NCBI GenBank assembly: GCA_019694215.1
Contig: JAIBCK010000004.1
Coordinates: 1 to 64,000 of the forward strand
Source: Thermoflexales bacterium
Lineage (GTDB): Bacteria; Chloroflexota; Anaerolineae; J036; Brachytrichaceae
Reading direction: 5' to 3'
DNA length: 64,000 bases
Under the pieces are notes generated by a model that had not been told where the DNA came from, did not search any database, and saw nothing but the letters and a program-made list of their open reading frames with translations. Of the stretch, positions 29,396 to 40,330 are shown in pieces (positions within the stretch are counted from its first letter, which is position 1; every line of letters begins with the position of its first letter). The translations under genes were made by a program, and so were the position numbers.

Positions 29396-30733
29396 ATGGC
29401 ACAGGCGCAAACCCTGAAATCCGGTGGCCTTCGACGCCATCCTCTCTTCAAGTGGGGCGTGGCGATGATCCTTCTCATCATCGCCGCCGTCGTCGCACTG
29501 GGCTGGATGCCCATCGTCAAGACCGAGGGCCGCGAGTCCGCAACCCAGACGGCCGCGCTGCGCAAAACGCAGATTTCCGACCTCACCAAGCAGCTGACAC
29601 GAACGGGCCTGTCCAGCGAAGGCACGTCGGTGGATGTCATCCTGGCCTCGTTCGACTTCTTCCGCGCCACCAACCGCCTGGCCGAGGCGAGGACGCTGGG
29701 AGCCGACCGCTTCCTCGTCTTTGTCGCGAACGAAACCGTGCATTTTGGCGACCTGCCGCATCACTTCTCGCCCATCCTGCGCGTGGACAACACGAATGTC
29801 CGGATCGCGACCCGAACTGAAGTGCTGAACGACTCGGTGCACCACCGCACAACGGTCCTTGTCTTCGAGGACATTCCGCAGACCGCGCTGTATCAACCGC
29901 ACACCATCGAGCTGCTGCTCGGTGATGTCGGCAATGGCCAGCGCAACATCCTCGAGTACTACACGCCGATTGATTACCCGGACAGTGTCGAAGGCCCGCC
30001 GCCACTTTCGCTCAGCCTGCTGCTGACGCTCGGGGCTGGCCTGCTGGCCGCCATCTCGCCCTGTTTGCTTCAGCTCACGGCCTTCTACCTGCCGACGATG
30101 GCCGGCGTGTCGGTGGACAAGACCAGCGGCAGCAGCCGCAGCAAGGTGCTGCTGACCGCGCTGCTCTTCGTGCTGGGCTTCACCATCCCCTACACGGCCG
30201 GTGGCGCGTTGATGGGGGGCATGGGCCAGGCGCTCGCGCAAAGCGGGCTGCTCAGCCCAACCGGCGCGCTCGCCATCGTTTCCGGTCTGGTGATGATCGT
30301 GATGGCCGGCGTCGTCGCGTGGCGCGCGCGTGCGCCCATCGTGTGCAAGATCCCCATGCCGACCGCGGTTCGTTCCAGCCGGCGGCTGCCGCTGCTGGAG
30401 ACCTTTGTCAGCGGCTTTGCAATTGCCTCCGGCTGTCTGGCCTGCTTCGGCGGCGCGATTCTCGGCGTGCTGCTGGTCTACACCGGACTGCTCGGCTCGC
30501 CGCTGCTCGGGGGCCTGTCGATGTTCGTCTTCTCGCTGGGCATCGCCGTCCCCTTCATGCTCGCGGCATTGAGCCTGTCCTGGGTGCTTCCGCTTGCCCA
30601 GAAGCTGCAGCGCCTGACCCCGGCCATCGGCCTGATCTCGGCGCTGGTGATGCTCTTTTTCGGTTTGACCATGGTGACCGGCAACTTCCACGTCGTCAGT
30701 GGCTGGTTGTATCGGATCTTGCCGTTGAACTGA
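29396..30733 (+). CDS. CcdA/DsbD-type membrane redox transporter
   Basis: A 445-residue protein. An N-terminal anchor (about residues 22-40) is followed by an extracytoplasmic domain of about 150 residues. Then comes a multi-helix membrane domain of the CcdA/DsbD family. Its redox cysteines are in 'LAAISPCLLQLTAFYLP' and ASGCLACFGG. CcdA carries reducing equivalents across the membrane to thiol proteins for cytochrome c or copper-site maturation. Its place between a cupredoxin and a YtkA-like lipoprotein suggests a role in assembling copper or heme sites. The large N-terminal extension is unusual for plain CcdA. GGAG precedes the ATG. Confidence 0.82.
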   Translation: MAQAQTLKSGGLRRHPLFKWGVAMILLIIAAVVALGWMPIVKTEGRESATQTAALRKTQISDLTKQLTRTGLSSEGTSVDVILASFDFFRATNRLAEARTLGADRFLVFVANETVHFGDLPHHFSPILRVDNTNVRIATRTEVLNDSVHHRTTVLVFEDIPQTALYQPHTIELLLGDVGNGQRNILEYYTPIDYPDSVEGPPPLSLSLLLTLGAGLLAAISPCLLQLTAFYLPTMAGVSVDKTSGSSRSKVLLTALLFVLGFTIPYTAGGALMGGMGQALAQSGLLSPTGALAIVSGLVMIVMAGVVAWRARAPIVCKIPMPTAVRSSRRLPLLETFVSGFAIASGCLACFGGAILGVLLVYTGLLGSPLLGGLSMFVFSLGIAVPFMLAALSLSWVLPLAQKLQRLTPAIGLISALVMLFFGLTMVTGNFHVVSGWLYRILPLN

Positions 30734-30744
30734 TCGCAATCGGC

Positions 30745-31395
30745 ATGCTGAAATACACCCACCGCCATGCGGCCGGCCTGGTTGGCGCGCTGCTCATTGG
30801 GCTGACCGCTTGCGCCACGCCGACCTCAGCCGCCCCGGCCGCTCCCCGCGAGGCGACACCCGGCGCCGCCGCAACGCTCAGCGCCGACCTGGCGCTGGCC
30901 CCCCGCGCGACGGTGGCCACCACGCCGGTGGCGACCGCATCGGTCGCAGCGTCCTACGGCGCGCCGGTCGTGCGCTCCCCGGCCCCGGACCCCGCACAAC
31001 GCATCGTGCCGACGCCCACGGGCGACGATGTGCTCTCGCGCGTCGTGGCCGGCATCGAGGGCGACTTCGAGCAGGGGCAGCCCATCCCGCTGACGGGCAA
31101 TGTAATCGCCGAGTTTCGCATCACGCGCGGACGCGAGAAGTTCCCCCGCGACCTGGATGTTTTCGTCTACCGCGGCACGCCGGACAACATCGTCGAGGAT
31201 GCCGGCGTCGGTGTGGCTGGTGCGATGCTGGACATGGAACACGCCTCCTTCCGCCTGCGGGTGCCCTCGGAGGGCGGCGGCCACTACGTCCTGATGATGC
31301 CGACGATCATGCCGGGGCGTTGGACGTTGGACATCACCGTGAAGGTGGGGGACAAGGAAACAACCACACGGCTGGTGCTCGAGACCTTCGACTAG
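30745..31395 (+). CDS. Lipoprotein with YtkA/FixH-like C-terminal domain
   Basis: A 216-residue protein from the ATG at 30745, 12 nt after the CcdA stop. The signal ends in the lipobox LTAC near residue 23. A Pro/Ala/Thr-rich spacer runs to about residue 95. The C-terminal 110 residues form a beta-rich domain ending 'MPGRWTLDITVKVGDKETT', the usual YtkA/FixH ending. Such domains are linked to copper handling and respiratory complex assembly. With the preceding two genes it forms a small periplasmic redox or copper cluster. The fit is from pattern only. Confidence 0.7.
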   Translation: MLKYTHRHAAGLVGALLIGLTACATPTSAAPAAPREATPGAAATLSADLALAPRATVATTPVATASVAASYGAPVVRSPAPDPAQRIVPTPTGDDVLSRVVAGIEGDFEQGQPIPLTGNVIAEFRITRGREKFPRDLDVFVYRGTPDNIVEDAGVGVAGAMLDMEHASFRLRVPSEGGGHYVLMMPTIMPGRWTLDITVKVGDKETTTRLVLETFD

Positions 31396-31412
31396 CGCAG
31401 ACGCTCGCGCGC

Positions 31413-31955
31413 TCAGCGCGGGGCGGCGTTGCGCATGCGGATGATCGAGAAGTCCAGGCTCGAGGCGGCGATGGCGTCGTGCAACGGCCAAAGCGAGGGG
31501 ACGATCCGCAGCTCGACCTCTCGCGCGGCCAGGGCCCGCAGAGTGTCATCGACCTCAGCCACCGCGACAGGCGTCACGCCCACGCGGCTGATGACGTAGC
31601 CCGCGATGTCGTCGAGCGGCGCAAAGGGCGCCGCGTCAAAGGCATACACATGCAGGCGCGTCCGGCGGATGCGCGCGAGCCACGCCCATTCGACCGCGAT
31701 CACGCGCGGTGCGCTGCTGGCAAATCGTGCCGCATCCGCCTCCGTCGTCGCAGCCCCGCGCGCCCAGCAGGCGCGTGGGCAGTCCCGCGGCAGCAGGTAG
31801 TGGGGCAGGTGGGCGGCGTCGATCGCCCAGACGGCATTGCCCGGGTGGCGCGGCATCGGACGCGGTTCAAAGCGCGCAATGCCGGCTTCCTCGCTGACAT
31901 GGAAAACGAGATCAGGCCGGCGTTCGAGCACGGCCAGCGCATCCGGACCGGTCAT
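31413..31955 (-). CDS. DUF6886-like hypothetical protein
   Basis: About 180 residues from the ATG at 31955, which shares one base with the SDR stop (TGATG). The start 'LVFHVSEEAGIARFEPRPMP' and 'NAVWAIDAAHLPHYLLPRDC' match, from memory, a conserved family of unknown function now called DUF6886. The first phrase recalls the ADP-ribose or substrate-loop motifs of small cytoplasmic enzymes, but no catalytic site can be named. It is the last gene of a kinase-SDR-DUF unit on the minus strand and converges on the YtkA-like gene with a 17-nt gap. Confidence 0.65.
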   Translation of the reverse strand: MTGPDALAVLERRPDLVFHVSEEAGIARFEPRPMPRHPGNAVWAIDAAHLPHYLLPRDCPRACWARGAATTEADAARFASSAPRVIAVEWAWLARIRRTRLHVYAFDAAPFAPLDDIAGYVISRVGVTPVAVAEVDDTLRALAAREVELRIVPSLWPLHDAIAASSLDFSIIRMRNAAPR

Positions 31956-32734
31956 CACAGCGTGCCAAACGCTTCGAGACCACCATCGACCGTGAAAACC
32001 GCGCCGTTGATGTAGTTCGAGGCGTCCGAGGCCAGCAGCAGCGCCACGCCGACCAGGTCGTCGGGTTCGCCGATGCGGCCGGCCTTCGCGCTGACCGCAT
32101 CGGTCAAGGCCTCGTTCTGCCAGAGCGCGGCGCTGAATCGGGTGCGGATGACGCCCGGCGCAATGGCATTGACCTGCACGCCCTGCGGCCCGAGCTCCTG
32201 TGCCAGCGCCTGCGTGAGCGCGATGACGGCCGCCTTACTGACGCTGTACACGCCCATCCCGCGCCCGGGTGTCAGCCCGGCGATCGACGCGATGTTGATG
32301 ATCTTGCCGTGGCCACGCGCGAGCATGCCCTGTGCGGCCTCCTGGATCACGCCAAAGTAGCCCTTGACGTTGACCTGCAGCGTCTTGTCCCACTGCGCCT
32401 CGGTGGCGCTGAGCAGCGAGCCAAAGTGGGGATTGGTCGCGGCGTTGTTGACGACGATGTCGATGCCACCCAGGCGCGCCTCGACCTCGCGCACGGCCGC
32501 GCTGATCTGGCTGCGCTCGCCGGTGTGGCAGGCGAGGGCGATGGCAGCGTGGCCAGCTGCGGTGAGTTCATCCGCCAGGGGTTGGCAGCCCTCGAGGCGC
32601 CGACTGACCAACGCCACCTTTGCACCCGCCGTCGCATAGGCAGCGGCGATGGCCGCGCCGATACCGCGCGAGGCCCCCGTGATCAGCGCCACGCGCCCGC
32701 CCAGGGTCAGATTGGTCGGAGCAGCTGGGCTCAT
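31955..32734 (-). CDS. Short-chain dehydrogenase/reductase
   Basis: A 259-residue classical SDR. The cofactor motif is TGASRGIGAA near residue 19 and the structural motif is NNAAT. The catalytic Ser is in 'INIASIAGLTPG' and the Tyr/Lys pair is YSVSK. The C-terminal 'NAIAPGVIRTRFS' is also typical. An Arg after the Gly motif's second strand (VSRR) favours NADP. The substrate is not predictable. The start overlaps the kinase stop by ATGA, so a kinase and a metabolic enzyme are translationally coupled here. Confidence 0.92.
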   Translation of the reverse strand: MSPAAPTNLTLGGRVALITGASRGIGAAIAAAYATAGAKVALVSRRLEGCQPLADELTAAGHAAIALACHTGERSQISAAVREVEARLGGIDIVVNNAATNPHFGSLLSATEAQWDKTLQVNVKGYFGVIQEAAQGMLARGHGKIINIASIAGLTPGRGMGVYSVSKAAVIALTQALAQELGPQGVQVNAIAPGVIRTRFSAALWQNEALTDAVSAKAGRIGEPDDLVGVALLLASDASNYINGAVFTVDGGLEAFGTL

Positions 32735-34176
32735 TTCGTTGGCGGAACGGCGGTGTCTACCGGCGCCGAGGCCGGGGTCGGCGTTGGCTTTGGCACGGTT
32801 GGCGTGGGCGTGGGCTTCGCAATCACCGGCGTGGGCGTTGGAGGCACCGGTGTTGCGGTCGGCGGAGGCGGTGTCGGGGTGAACTTGGATATCACAGGCG
32901 TCGGCGTCGGGTTGGGGACCGCCGGCGTTGCAGTCGGCACAACGGTTGAAGCGCTTCCGCCACCGCCTCCGCCGCCCGACGGCACGGTCGGAATGAGCGT
33001 GGCAGTCGCATCCCCCAGAGGGGTCGTGAACGGGGACAAGGTCGGGGCAAGGGTGGGCGCGACATACACCGGCGTCGCGCCGATGACATCCGGGGCCAGC
33101 GTCGAGGTCGGCAATTCAACCGGGGTTTCCGGCGTGGCAGCCTCGTTGTTCGATGGCGTTACCCGTCGTGGGGTGGCCGATGCCGCCCCCGCCCGGGTCG
33201 CCGTCGGAGCAACCGTGCGCGTGGGGGTGCCAGGCTCCTCCCCGCTGCCCTGCGAGGTCAGAAACACCGTCGTCAGCCCCGCGCAGCACAAGATCGCAAC
33301 ACCCGCCAGCAGGATCGGGAGCAGCTTGTTCCGCTCCTCCTTCTGTGCCAGCGCCCGGTCGATGGCCTCGATCACTTCGACGGCGGTCTGGAAGCGTTCG
33401 TCGAGTTTCTTGGCCAGCAACTTGTCGACGATGTCGCGCACGGCATGTGTCACGTCGGGTCGTGTGCGCTGCACAGGGGGCAGGGACTCGTGCGCGATGT
33501 TGTACATGAGCGCCACCGGCGTCATGCCTTCATACACCGGTGCGCCGGTCAGAAGTTCGTAGAGCATGACGCCCAACGAATACAAGTCACTCCTGCGGTC
33601 GATCTTGCTCGGAGCCAGAAGTTGCTCGGGCGACATGTAGGCCGGCGTACCAATCGTCATCTCGGTGTGGGTGAGGCGGGTGCCTTCGCCCTGCTTGACC
33701 ACGCCAAAGTCCGAGAGCACGTAGCGCGCCGCACCGCCGGGGTCACGTGCCAGCAGGACGTTGCTGGGTTTGACGTCCCGATGCACCAGGCCATGCTCGT
33801 GCGCGTGCTGGAGGGCCAGCGCGATCTGGCGCGCGATGAGCAGACACTTCACCTGCGAGAGCGGCGTGCGCGCGGCGCGTTGCCGGGCAACCACCGCCGA
33901 CAGGGTTTCACCCAATAGCTCCATCGCGATGAAATACTGACCCTGCACCGCGCCAGCCTCATACACCTGCACGATGTTGGGATGGCGCAGCTCCATCAAC
34001 GTCTTGGCTTCCCGCAAAAAGCGATGGATGTATTCCGCATCGGAGGCCAGGGCCGGTGAAAGCACCTTGAGCGCCACTTCACGGCCGGACGGTTCGTGAA
34101 GGGCGCGGTGAACCACCGCCATGCCGCCCCGTGCGATGGGTGCGATCAGAATGTAGTTGCCAAGTTTTTCTGCCAT
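32731..34176 (-). CDS. Membrane Ser/Thr protein kinase, PknB-like, with Pro/Thr-rich stalk
   Basis: A 481-residue kinase with a full catalytic set: glycine loop ARGGMAVV, Lys in EVALKVL, HRDVKPSN, DFG in LSDFGVV and MSPEQ in the APE position. The kinase domain covers about residues 6-275. One membrane helix follows (about 287-309, 'ILLAGVAILCCAGLTTVF'). The outer tail of about 170 residues is Pro/Thr/Ala-rich with a poly-Gly run and ends in repeats of the type PTPTPV. There is no PASTA repeat. GGAG precedes the ATG. It is divergent from the next kinase across 174 nt. Confidence 0.93.
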   Translation of the reverse strand: MAEKLGNYILIAPIARGGMAVVHRALHEPSGREVALKVLSPALASDAEYIHRFLREAKTLMELRHPNIVQVYEAGAVQGQYFIAMELLGETLSAVVARQRAARTPLSQVKCLLIARQIALALQHAHEHGLVHRDVKPSNVLLARDPGGAARYVLSDFGVVKQGEGTRLTHTEMTIGTPAYMSPEQLLAPSKIDRRSDLYSLGVMLYELLTGAPVYEGMTPVALMYNIAHESLPPVQRTRPDVTHAVRDIVDKLLAKKLDERFQTAVEVIEAIDRALAQKEERNKLLPILLAGVAILCCAGLTTVFLTSQGSGEEPGTPTRTVAPTATRAGAASATPRRVTPSNNEAATPETPVELPTSTLAPDVIGATPVYVAPTLAPTLSPFTTPLGDATATLIPTVPSGGGGGGGSASTVVPTATPAVPNPTPTPVISKFTPTPPPPTATPVPPTPTPVIAKPTPTPTVPKPTPTPASAPVDTAVPPTK

Positions 34177-34350
34177 GCTCCACTCCCGCCTCCCCTCTCA
34201 CGGCGCTCAGCATTGTAACGGTCAACGGTGAATCCCGGGCAATTCGCAGCACCTTCTCAGGCCGCGATGCACAGGGTTTGCGGCTACAATCCCCGAGACA
34301 TGCGCGGCTGATCGCTTTCACGCACGCTGCGCCATTCAAAGGACTGAGGG

Positions 34351-36228
<1,878 letters not shown>

Positions 36229-36595
36229 CACTCCCGGCCGCGGCGGAGCCGGCGGATGCTGCGTGGCGAACCGCTGACCGTGCCGCTGGCGCGAATACGG
36301 GATAGCCGGGCGGCCCGCACCCCCGCATACTGCAACGCAACGCGTCAGCCCGCGCTGCCCGGATGAGGCGAAAACGGGGTGGATCGGGCTTGGATTTCAC
36401 CCGCTCAGAGGGATGCCACGAGGGCAACTAAAAATCCTCGCTGGCGCAGCCGAAAGGCGTTGCTTTCGCGGCCGGGGCGGCGCTGTTTCGCGAGCGTGCC
36501 ACCCTCACAACCTCGTCCGCGGATGCGGGTGGCGTGATATGCTTGCGCGGACGAAAACGGCGTGTTGCCAACAACAAGACGCATGATGAGGCCTT
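36229..36595. other. Non-coding interval before the FHA-kinase operon
   Basis: No convincing gene in these 367 nt; open frames on both strands lack starts or family features. It contains a small hairpin CGAAAG-N6-CTTTCG (36451-36468) and, near the right end, TATGCT in a GTGATATGCT context. That could be the -10 of the operon starting at 36596. No good -35 is visible. Confidence 0.5.
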
Positions 36596-38278
36596 GTGAA
36601 TAACTCAAGTCTGGCCCCAATTCTGATCGTGCTGGCTCTCATTCTGGTAGCCGGCGCTGGCATCGCGGCTTTCATCCTGCTCAGACGCAATCGCGGTGGC
36701 GCAAGCGGTCCCCGCGTGGTCGTGCTTTCCGGACAATCGCGCGGCCGCGTCGTCGCGCTGAGCGCCAGGCCCGCCCTGATCGGGCGGGATGCAGACTGCG
36801 CGCTGGCGCTAGATGACCCATCCATTTCCCGAAAACACGCCCAGGTCAGCTTTCTCAACGGCGTCTTCACCATCGAGGACCTCGGCAGCGCCCACGGTAC
36901 CTTTGTGAACGGTCAGCGCGCTTACCAGGAGCGCGTACCGGCGGGCACGCGCTTCGTGCTGGGCGCCGTTCAGCTGGCGGTTGAGGCGGGAGCCGCCGTG
37001 CCCGTGCGGCCGCCCACTCAGTCGGCGGCCCCGGTCGCGCCTCGTCCACAGGCACCGGCGGCACCGCGCCCGCAACCGCTGGCGCCTGCACCGGCATCCG
37101 GCCCGGCCGTATCGTCGCTGGATGCCTTCGAGGTGCGGGAACAGATCCGCACCGGCGGGCAAGTCGTCGTCCACCGCGGCGTGGCCAAGGCAGATGGTCG
37201 CCCGGTCGCGATCAAGTTTCTGAACAGCTCACCCTACGACCCGCAGACGGCGTTTTTCCAGCGCAAGTTTGAGCAGCAGCTTCAGGTCGGGGCGTCCATC
37301 CGGCACCCGCATTGTGTGCGCATCCTCGGTGGCAGTGCGACGGCGTCTCCGCCTTATCTGATCGAGGAGTTCCTGTCCGGTGGCACCCTTCTCGACAAGA
37401 TGCGCAGCGGCACGATGACGCTGGCCGACGTCATTCGTGTCGTAGGCCAGTCCTGTGACGCGCTCGATTACCTGCACCATCGCAGCATCATTCATCGCGA
37501 TGTCACGCCCAGCAACATCATGTTCGACCAGGCGGGCAATGTGCGAATCATCGACTTCGGCGTGGCGCACTTCGCCAACCTGCCGTCAGCAACTTCTGTC
37601 GGCATGGTCGTGGGCAAGGCCAAGTATCTGTCCGTCGAGGCCGCCAATGGTGAGCGCGTCGTGCCGCAGAGTGATCTCTATTCGTTGGGCGTAATCGCCT
37701 ACGAGCTGCTGGCTGGCCGGCCTCCCTTTGTCGGCTCGGACAACGACATCGTCACCCAGCACCTCCGCGTCGCGCCCGTTCCGCTGCGCCAGCTCAACCC
37801 GGCCGTGCCGGAGCGCATCGAGATGGCGGTCATGCGGGCCCTCGAGAAGCGCCCGGAAAATCGCTACCGCAGCGCCGAGGAGATGGCCCGCGCCTTTGGC
37901 TACGACGCGGCTTTCCATCTCGGGAACCCGGACACCGGCGGACGGCGACCGGTCAGCGCTCCCGCGCCGGCCATTGACGAGACGCTGAAGGGCCCGGCAC
38001 CGCTGCGGCTGCGCCGCGATCCGGATGGCCAGGTGGTCGTCGTTGCGCAATCCGGCACGATTGGCTCGCGCGCCCTGCTCAACCCCGCCGACACGTCGAT
38101 CTCACGGTCGGCGCATGGCGAGTTTCTGGTTTGGCAGAACCAGTGGCAGGTGCGCGAGAACCCGGGCGCGCCGACCGCCAACGGCATCTGGGTGGACAAC
38201 GTTCGCATCATGGCTGCTGTCCCGCTGCGATCCGGCAGCGTGGTCAGGTTCGGAAACACCACGTTTCGAGTGCTCTGA
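36596..38278 (+). CDS. FHA-kinase-FHA membrane protein with altered kinase motifs
   Basis: A 560-residue protein read from GTG (GAGG upstream). A membrane helix (about residues 7-28) precedes an FHA domain (about 40-120; IGRDADCAL, SISRKHAQV, AHGTFVNGQ). A protein kinase domain follows (about 175-440). The C-terminal 90 residues form a second, degenerate FHA-like domain (GTIGSRALL ... NGIWVDN). The kinase keeps the Lys (VAIKF), HRD and DFG. However, the glycine loop is reduced (RTGGQVVV), the catalytic-loop Lys is Thr (HRDVTPSN) and the APE motif is SVEAA. Activity may be weak or absent. First gene of a tight four-gene operon with a vWA-FHA protein and two PP2Cs. Confidence 0.88.
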   Translation: MNNSSLAPILIVLALILVAGAGIAAFILLRRNRGGASGPRVVVLSGQSRGRVVALSARPALIGRDADCALALDDPSISRKHAQVSFLNGVFTIEDLGSAHGTFVNGQRAYQERVPAGTRFVLGAVQLAVEAGAAVPVRPPTQSAAPVAPRPQAPAAPRPQPLAPAPASGPAVSSLDAFEVREQIRTGGQVVVHRGVAKADGRPVAIKFLNSSPYDPQTAFFQRKFEQQLQVGASIRHPHCVRILGGSATASPPYLIEEFLSGGTLLDKMRSGTMTLADVIRVVGQSCDALDYLHHRSIIHRDVTPSNIMFDQAGNVRIIDFGVAHFANLPSATSVGMVVGKAKYLSVEAANGERVVPQSDLYSLGVIAYELLAGRPPFVGSDNDIVTQHLRVAPVPLRQLNPAVPERIEMAVMRALEKRPENRYRSAEEMARAFGYDAAFHLGNPDTGGRRPVSAPAPAIDETLKGPAPLRLRRDPDGQVVVVAQSGTIGSRALLNPADTSISRSAHGEFLVWQNQWQVRENPGAPTANGIWVDNVRIMAAVPLRSGSVVRFGNTTFRVL

Positions 38279-38279
38279 A

Positions 38280-40298
38280 ATGACAAAAAAGAATACGCAC
38301 GTTCCGTTCGCCCCACTCTGGCGCCTGACTGCCTGTCTGGCCCTGCTCGCGCTCTCTGCGCCGCCGCCGCGGCCCGCCGCCGCGCAGCTTGGAGGGCCCT
38401 CCATCACCGTCAACAGTTGCGATTCGGAGAAGTATCCCGAAGTCACCTGCCTTGTCACGCCGGTGAACTCGGCCGGTCTGCCCATCACCACCCTGAACGC
38501 CACGGCCTTCCAGGTGCTGGATGGCAATGTCACCGTCAATGATGTCAAGGTGGAGAAGGTCGTCAACGCCGCCACCAAGACCAGCTACATGTTCGTCACG
38601 GACTTCGGCATGCTGGGTGGCGCGCAGAACCTGCAGGCGCTCAAGGATTCCGCGCGGGCGGTGCTCAGCGCGGTGGGCCCAACGGATCGCATCGGCATGG
38701 TGGCCATCACCGGCAAGGTCGACGTCGACGCGGCCAAGATCGATCCGACCAAGGAATCCGGCTTCGTCAACGCCAGCACCAATCGCAACGACATCATCAA
38801 CATCGTCACCCGCCTGACCGAAGTCACGGGTACGCCGCTTTACGATGCGTTGTGCAAGGCCATTGTCCTGACCGCGCGGGAGGCCTCGCCCGGCTCCCGC
38901 GCCATCGTCCTGTTCACCGATGGCCGCGATGCAAAGAGCACCGTCTGCACCGCCGACGATCCGATCACGCGCGCCAACAAGGACCGCATCCCCATCATCG
39001 CCATCGGCGTCGGCCCCAGGGTCGAGGACAGCTACCTGCGTCGGCTGGCGACGCTGACGGATGGCACCTTTGAGACCGTCGCCGACGCAAGCGGTCTGCT
39101 CGGGCGCTTCACCAACATCCAGACCCAGTTCCGCACGCAGTACAAACTCACCTTCAACGCAACCAGCGCGGCCGACAACCAGCGCCATGGCATCACGGTG
39201 CAGCTCAATATGCCTTCCGGGCGCGCAACAGACCGCGGCGAATACACCGCACTCCTGCCAACGCTGCCCACCCTGAGTGGCCTCGCCTTCAAGGTCGGCG
39301 GCGCGGAGATCGACCCACTCAAGCTGCCCTTCACGGGAGATGTCAGCCTCGAGCCCTCGATCAAGGCGCGCAAGCTCACCCGAGTCGAATACAGCGTTGA
39401 TGGCGGCGAGACCAAGGTCGTTGACCAGAATCCCTACAGCCTGGTCCTGCGCCTGGATTCACTGGATCCGACCCGCCCGCACAAGCTCACCGTTCGCGCG
39501 GTCGGCGATGCGCAGAACATCACGGTCAAGGACTTCGAGTTCGGCCTGCTTCCGCCTCCTCCAACCCCCACCGTTGTGCCCACCAAGACCTGCGACCTGA
39601 TCTGCCAGGCCCAGCGCAATCCCGGCGTCGCCATTCCGATCGCCATCGTGGCCATCGGGCTGCCGATTCTCTTCTTCTCGCTGATTGCCCTTCTGGCACA
39701 GCGGAGCCGCAGGCGCAAGGAAGCTGCGGCGATGAATGCCTACGCCGAGGACTCTGCCACTTCGGTGAGCAACGTGCCCATCGCCAGCTTTGGCGCACCA
39801 ACGGCACCGTCGTACAGCCCGCCGGCCAACATGGGCGCGACCATGGCTTCGCCTCTGCCGCCGCCGATGTCTGCGGGTCCGGAGCCCACCAGCGTCTTCA
39901 GCCCCGCGCCGCCGCCCCCGTCGACCATGATCTTCGGCGCGCCCGTGACGCCGGGGGGTGGGGCCACCCAGGTCTTCAAGCCGGGGTTGGCGAAGCTGGC
40001 CTTCCAGAATGGTCCGCTGGCGGGCACCCCATTCCCTCTCGGCGTGCCGGGTGACTCCGAGACCCTGATCGGCCGAAAGGTCGACGGCAGCACGGCGCGG
40101 GTGCAGCTCGACAGCCCCTTCGTGTCGCGACGGCATGCACGCATCTACGCAGAGGGCGACCAACTCTTCATCGCCGACCTTAAGTCGGCATCTGGCACCA
40201 AACTGAACGGCGAACGTCTCACCGAGGCGCCGGCCAGACTCAAGGTCGGTGACCGGCTGGAATTCGCGGATTTGATCGCCGAGATCAAACCTTTCTAG
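38280..40298 (+). CDS. Membrane protein with vWA domain outside and FHA domain inside
   Basis: A 672-residue protein from the ATG at 38280, one base after the previous stop. A signal peptide (about residues 12-38) leads to a vWA domain (about 60-290; VTDFGML, 'TPLYDALCKAIVL', LFTDGRDAK). The first MIDAS element lacks the DxSxS serines, so metal binding may be lost. Ig-like segments follow, then a membrane helix (about 455-478) and a Pro-rich linker. A C-terminal FHA domain (IGRKVD, VSRRHARIY, SGTKLNGER) ends the protein. The FHA would bind phospho-Thr in the cytoplasm, linking an external binding domain to kinase signalling. Paralogues are at 47792 and 59926. Confidence 0.87.
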   Translation: MTKKNTHVPFAPLWRLTACLALLALSAPPPRPAAAQLGGPSITVNSCDSEKYPEVTCLVTPVNSAGLPITTLNATAFQVLDGNVTVNDVKVEKVVNAATKTSYMFVTDFGMLGGAQNLQALKDSARAVLSAVGPTDRIGMVAITGKVDVDAAKIDPTKESGFVNASTNRNDIINIVTRLTEVTGTPLYDALCKAIVLTAREASPGSRAIVLFTDGRDAKSTVCTADDPITRANKDRIPIIAIGVGPRVEDSYLRRLATLTDGTFETVADASGLLGRFTNIQTQFRTQYKLTFNATSAADNQRHGITVQLNMPSGRATDRGEYTALLPTLPTLSGLAFKVGGAEIDPLKLPFTGDVSLEPSIKARKLTRVEYSVDGGETKVVDQNPYSLVLRLDSLDPTRPHKLTVRAVGDAQNITVKDFEFGLLPPPPTPTVVPTKTCDLICQAQRNPGVAIPIAIVAIGLPILFFSLIALLAQRSRRRKEAAAMNAYAEDSATSVSNVPIASFGAPTAPSYSPPANMGATMASPLPPPMSAGPEPTSVFSPAPPPPSTMIFGAPVTPGGGATQVFKPGLAKLAFQNGPLAGTPFPLGVPGDSETLIGRKVDGSTARVQLDSPFVSRRHARIYAEGDQLFIADLKSASGTKLNGERLTEAPARLKVGDRLEFADLIAEIKPF

Positions 40299-40330
40299 TG
40301 CCGGTTGCTTCAACAAGACAAGGAAACAGC

